From: Variovorax paradoxus
Lineage (GTDB): Bacteria > Pseudomonadota > Gammaproteobacteria > Burkholderiales > Burkholderiaceae_C
Assembly (NCBI RefSeq): GCF_024734665.1
Contig: NZ_CP102931.1
Location: forward strand, 1,982,001 to 2,046,000
DNA length: 64,000 nucleotides
Direction of reading: 5' to 3'
The notes beneath the pieces were generated by a model, which searched no databases, had not been told where the DNA came from, and saw only the letters and a program-made list of their open reading frames with translations. Each line of letters starts with the position of its first letter. Position 1 is the stretch's first letter. Positions 61,901 to 64,000 of this stretch are shown here, in pieces. The translations under genes were made by a program, and so were the position numbers.

Positions 61901-62377
61901 TCAGGCAGCCTTCTTGAGCGCCTTGACGGCCTTGAGCACGTCGTCGACATGGCCCGGAACCTTGAGCCCGCGCCATTCGGCCTTCAGGATGCCGTCGGCG
62001 CCGATCAGGAAGGTGCTGCGCTCGATGCCCTTGACTTTCTTGCCGTACATGATCTTGTTCTTGACCACGCCGAACATGTGGCACATCTTTTCTTCCGTGT
62101 CGGCGATGAGCTCGAAGGGCAGTTCGAGCTTGGCCTTGAATTCGTCGTGCGACTTCATGTTGTCGCGGGACACGCCGAACACCGTGGCGCCGGCCTTTTC
62201 GAAGTCCTTGTAGCGGTCGCGAAACTGCATGGCTTCGGTGGTGCAACCCGGAGTGTTATCTTTCGGGTAAAAATACATGACCAGCACGTGGCCGAGATGC
62301 GAGGTATTCGAGACCTTGAGGCCGCCCGTGGCGTTGGCGTCGAATTCAGGAATGGGTTTGTTGACAACGATCGCCAT
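61901..62377 (-). CDS. bcp: BCP/PrxQ-type peroxiredoxin
   Basis: This 158-residue thiol peroxidase has peroxidatic Cys45 in DNTPGCTTEAMQFRD. The usual second cysteine of CTxxxxC at position 50 is methionine. The enzyme therefore either works as a 1-Cys peroxiredoxin or uses another cysteine such as Cys99 (EEKMCHMFG). The start ATG at 62377 fits the family, and the upstream in-frame extension is not needed. Confidence 0.93.
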   Translation of the reverse strand: MAIVVNKPIPEFDANATGGLKVSNTSHLGHVLVMYFYPKDNTPGCTTEAMQFRDRYKDFEKAGATVFGVSRDNMKSHDEFKAKLELPFELIADTEEKMCHMFGVVKNKIMYGKKVKGIERSTFLIGADGILKAEWRGLKVPGHVDDVLKAVKALKKAA

Positions 62378-62526
62378 GAAACTTGTTTTCTCCGTTAGAT
62401 TCCGTTCCCGAGCCCTCTCGTCCCGTTTCGGACGGGACTTGCTCAAGGAATGGAGGATTGGTCGTTGCTAACTTTGGGGTAGCGGGCCTGTTCGCAACCC
62501 GGTATTTTACCCCGAAAATACCTCTC

Positions 62527-62910
62527 TCAGCCACCCGCCGGGCTCTCGACCAGCAGGGCGGCAATCACGTGCCGGCCTTCTCCGGCCAGGATGTTGTAGG
62601 TTCGGCAGGCTGCCGCGGTGTCCATGGTCTCGACGCCGGTGCGCTGCGCCATCAGGGGCTTCAGCCATGCGGGCTGGGGAAAGCGGATGCGGTTTCCGCT
62701 GCCGAAAATGATCAATTCCGCACCCAGGGCCGCCAATTGCGCGAAATGTTCGGCGCCGAGCTGGTCGAAGCTCGAACAATTCCATTCGAAGCGCTCGCCG
62801 CGCGAGCCAACCACTACGCTGCCTTCGACTTTTTCGTTGTTGATTGCCACCCAGCCGGGGCCGTGTGCGGTGAGGGACTGAGCGTCGGATTTGTCGGGCT
62901 GGAGCTTCAT
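62527..62910 (-). CDS. Mth938-like domain protein (DUF498)
   Basis: This 127-residue small beta/alpha protein of the Mth938/NDUFAF3-like family shows SLTAHGPGWVAINNEKVEGS, LGAELIIFGSGNRIRFPQPA and ETMDTAAACRTYNILAGEGR. No catalytic function is established. In proteobacteria it often sits near respiratory or secretion genes. A TATAAT hexamer lies 24 nt upstream of the ATG on the minus strand. Confidence 0.85.
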   Translation of the reverse strand: MKLQPDKSDAQSLTAHGPGWVAINNEKVEGSVVVGSRGERFEWNCSSFDQLGAEHFAQLAALGAELIIFGSGNRIRFPQPAWLKPLMAQRTGVETMDTAAACRTYNILAGEGRHVIAALLVESPAGG

Positions 62911-63022
62911 CTGGGCACTGGGAACTGTGGTCAAATTATAGGTTTTCCCTAGTGCCACGGGGCTCGCAAGGGCCTTTGACTACTCGTTAAGCAACTCCGC
63001 AACCCGCGCCCGGGAGGGCCTT

Positions 63023-64000
63023 TTGAAGCAGCTCAAGAAATCGGCCAAGCTGGCCAACGTTCTTTATGACATCCGCGGTCCCATCATGGACGCCGCCAAG
63101 CAGATGGAAGAAGACGGCCAGAAGATCATCAAGCTCAACATCGGCAATCTGGCCGTGTTCGGCTTCGATGCCCCCGAGGAAATCCAGCAGGACATGATCC
63201 GCAACCTGCCCACCTCGGCCGGTTACTCTGACAGCAAGGGCGTCTTCGCCGCGCGCAAGGCGGTGATGCACGAGACGCAGAAGCAGGGCATTGCGGGCGT
63301 CACCCTCGACGACATCTATCTCGGCAATGGCGCCAGCGAGCTGATTGCCATGTCCACGAACGCGCTGCTCAACGACGGCGACGAACTGCTGCTGCCGGCC
63401 CCTGATTACCCGCTGTGGACTGCTTCCACGAGCCTGTCGGGCGGCACGCCGGTGCACTACCTGTGCGACGAGGCCAACGGCTGGATGCCCAACCTCGACG
63501 ACATCCGCGCCAAGATCACGCCCCGCACCAAGGGCATCGTGGTCATCAACCCGAACAACCCGACCGGCGCGCTGTACTCGAACGACCTGCTCAAGAGCAT
63601 CGTGGCCATCGCGCGCGAGCATGGTCTCGTGATCTTCGCCGACGAGGTCTACGACAAGGTGCTGTACGACGGCGTCAAGCACACCGCCATTGCCAGCCTG
63701 TCGACCGACGTGCTCACGCTCACCTTCAATTCGCTGTCCAAGAGCTACCGTTCGTGCGGCTATCGCGCCGGCTGGCTCGTGGTGTCGGGCGACAAGCGCA
63801 GCGCACAGGACTACATCGAGGGCCTGAACATGCTCTCGAACATGCGTTTGTGCGCCAACGTGCCGGGCCAGTGGGCGATCCAGACGGCGCTCGGCGGCTA
63901 CCAGAGCATCAACGACCTCGTGTGCGAGGGCGGCCGCCTGCGCCGCCAGCGCGACCTGGCCTACGAGCTCATCACCGCCATTCCGGGCGTGAGCTGCGTC
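63023..64000 (+). CDS. alaA: AlaA-like PLP-dependent aminotransferase (partial, runs off the end)
   Basis: This class I/II aminotransferase most resembles alanine-synthesising AlaA. It starts at TTG 63023, which follows a good GGGAGGG ribosome binding site, and reads LKQLKKSAKLANVLYDIRGP. IIKLNIGNLAVFGFDAPEEI, VINPNNPTGALYSNDLL and IFADEVYDKVLYDG match AlaA, and the PLP lysine lies in SLSKSYRSCGYRAGW. About 326 codons are present, so roughly the last fifth is outside the window. It is divergent from the Mth938-like gene. Confidence 0.93.
   Translation, partial: MKQLKKSAKLANVLYDIRGPIMDAAKQMEEDGQKIIKLNIGNLAVFGFDAPEEIQQDMIRNLPTSAGYSDSKGVFAARKAVMHETQKQGIAGVTLDDIYLGNGASELIAMSTNALLNDGDELLLPAPDYPLWTASTSLSGGTPVHYLCDEANGWMPNLDDIRAKITPRTKGIVVINPNNPTGALYSNDLLKSIVAIAREHGLVIFADEVYDKVLYDGVKHTAIASLSTDVLTLTFNSLSKSYRSCGYRAGWLVVSGDKRSAQDYIEGLNMLSNMRLCANVPGQWAIQTALGGYQSINDLVCEGGRLRRQRDLAYELITAIPGVSCV

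Overview
The window is about 64 kb of GC-rich chromosomal DNA from a betaproteobacterium, most likely Comamonadaceae and probably Variovorax or a close relative. This is inferred from gene content: an EF-P with Arg32 beside its rhamnosyltransferase EarP, the surE-pcm-nlpD-rpoS block, rpsF-priB-rpsR-rplI-dnaB, an H-NS-type protein and a BhuR/HmuR-type haem cluster. It reads as core chromosome with one insertion sequence. I saw no prophage, integron, CRISPR array or rRNA, and no gene-free stretch longer than 300 bases.

Layout. 1-15.5 kb: end of an efflux transporter, a frameshifted small gene, a TetR regulator, a LOG-family hydrolase, efp/earP, an M20 peptidase, an epoxide-hydrolase-like enzyme, a gamma-glutamyltransferase lipoprotein, uvrC, pgsA, an EamA exporter, and a LysR regulator divergent from a haloacetate-dehalogenase-like hydrolase and a tartrate-dehydrogenase-like enzyme. 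15.5-22.2 kb: HU with a near-consensus promoter, tRNA-Val, ppiD, small stress and unknown genes, tRNA-His, an H-NS protein and a quinone oxidoreductase. 22.3-28.7 kb: surE-pcm-nlpD-rpoS, then rlmD, whose last codon and stop were replaced by an IS3-family element (27299-28643) with a 3-bp target duplication.

28.7-50 kb is an iron, haem and peroxide region. It holds hemP, bfd-tonB-exbB-exbD, a TonB-dependent siderophore receptor with a PKHD hydroxylase, a reductase locus (PepSY membrane protein, DUF2271, DUF4198, ApbE, flavoprotein reductase), bacterioferritin, ahpC/ahpF, and a haem receptor with hmuSTUV. At least five Fur-box-like sites mark these units. The DUF2271 protein carries a textbook ApbE flavinylation motif (DGVTGAT). 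I therefore read the reductase locus as a transmembrane electron chain: cytosolic NADPH to flavoprotein, to PepSY membrane protein, to periplasmic covalent FMN, for reducing iron taken in by the adjacent receptor.

50-64 kb: ppsR/ppsA, the rpsF-priB-rpsR-rplI operon, dnaB preceded by two DnaA-box-like sequences, a tightly coupled five-gene operon (VOC, EVE, GyrI-like, alkyltransferase-like without the acceptor cysteine, WYL-type regulator), PIN-PhoH ATPase, a BCP peroxiredoxin, an Mth938-like protein, and the start of an AlaA-like aminotransferase that runs off the end.

The most interesting items are the flavinylation-linked iron reductase locus, the VOC-EVE-GyrI-ATL-WYL operon, a terminator-like hairpin just before the haem receptor start codon, and a recurring architecture that suggests leaderless mRNAs.
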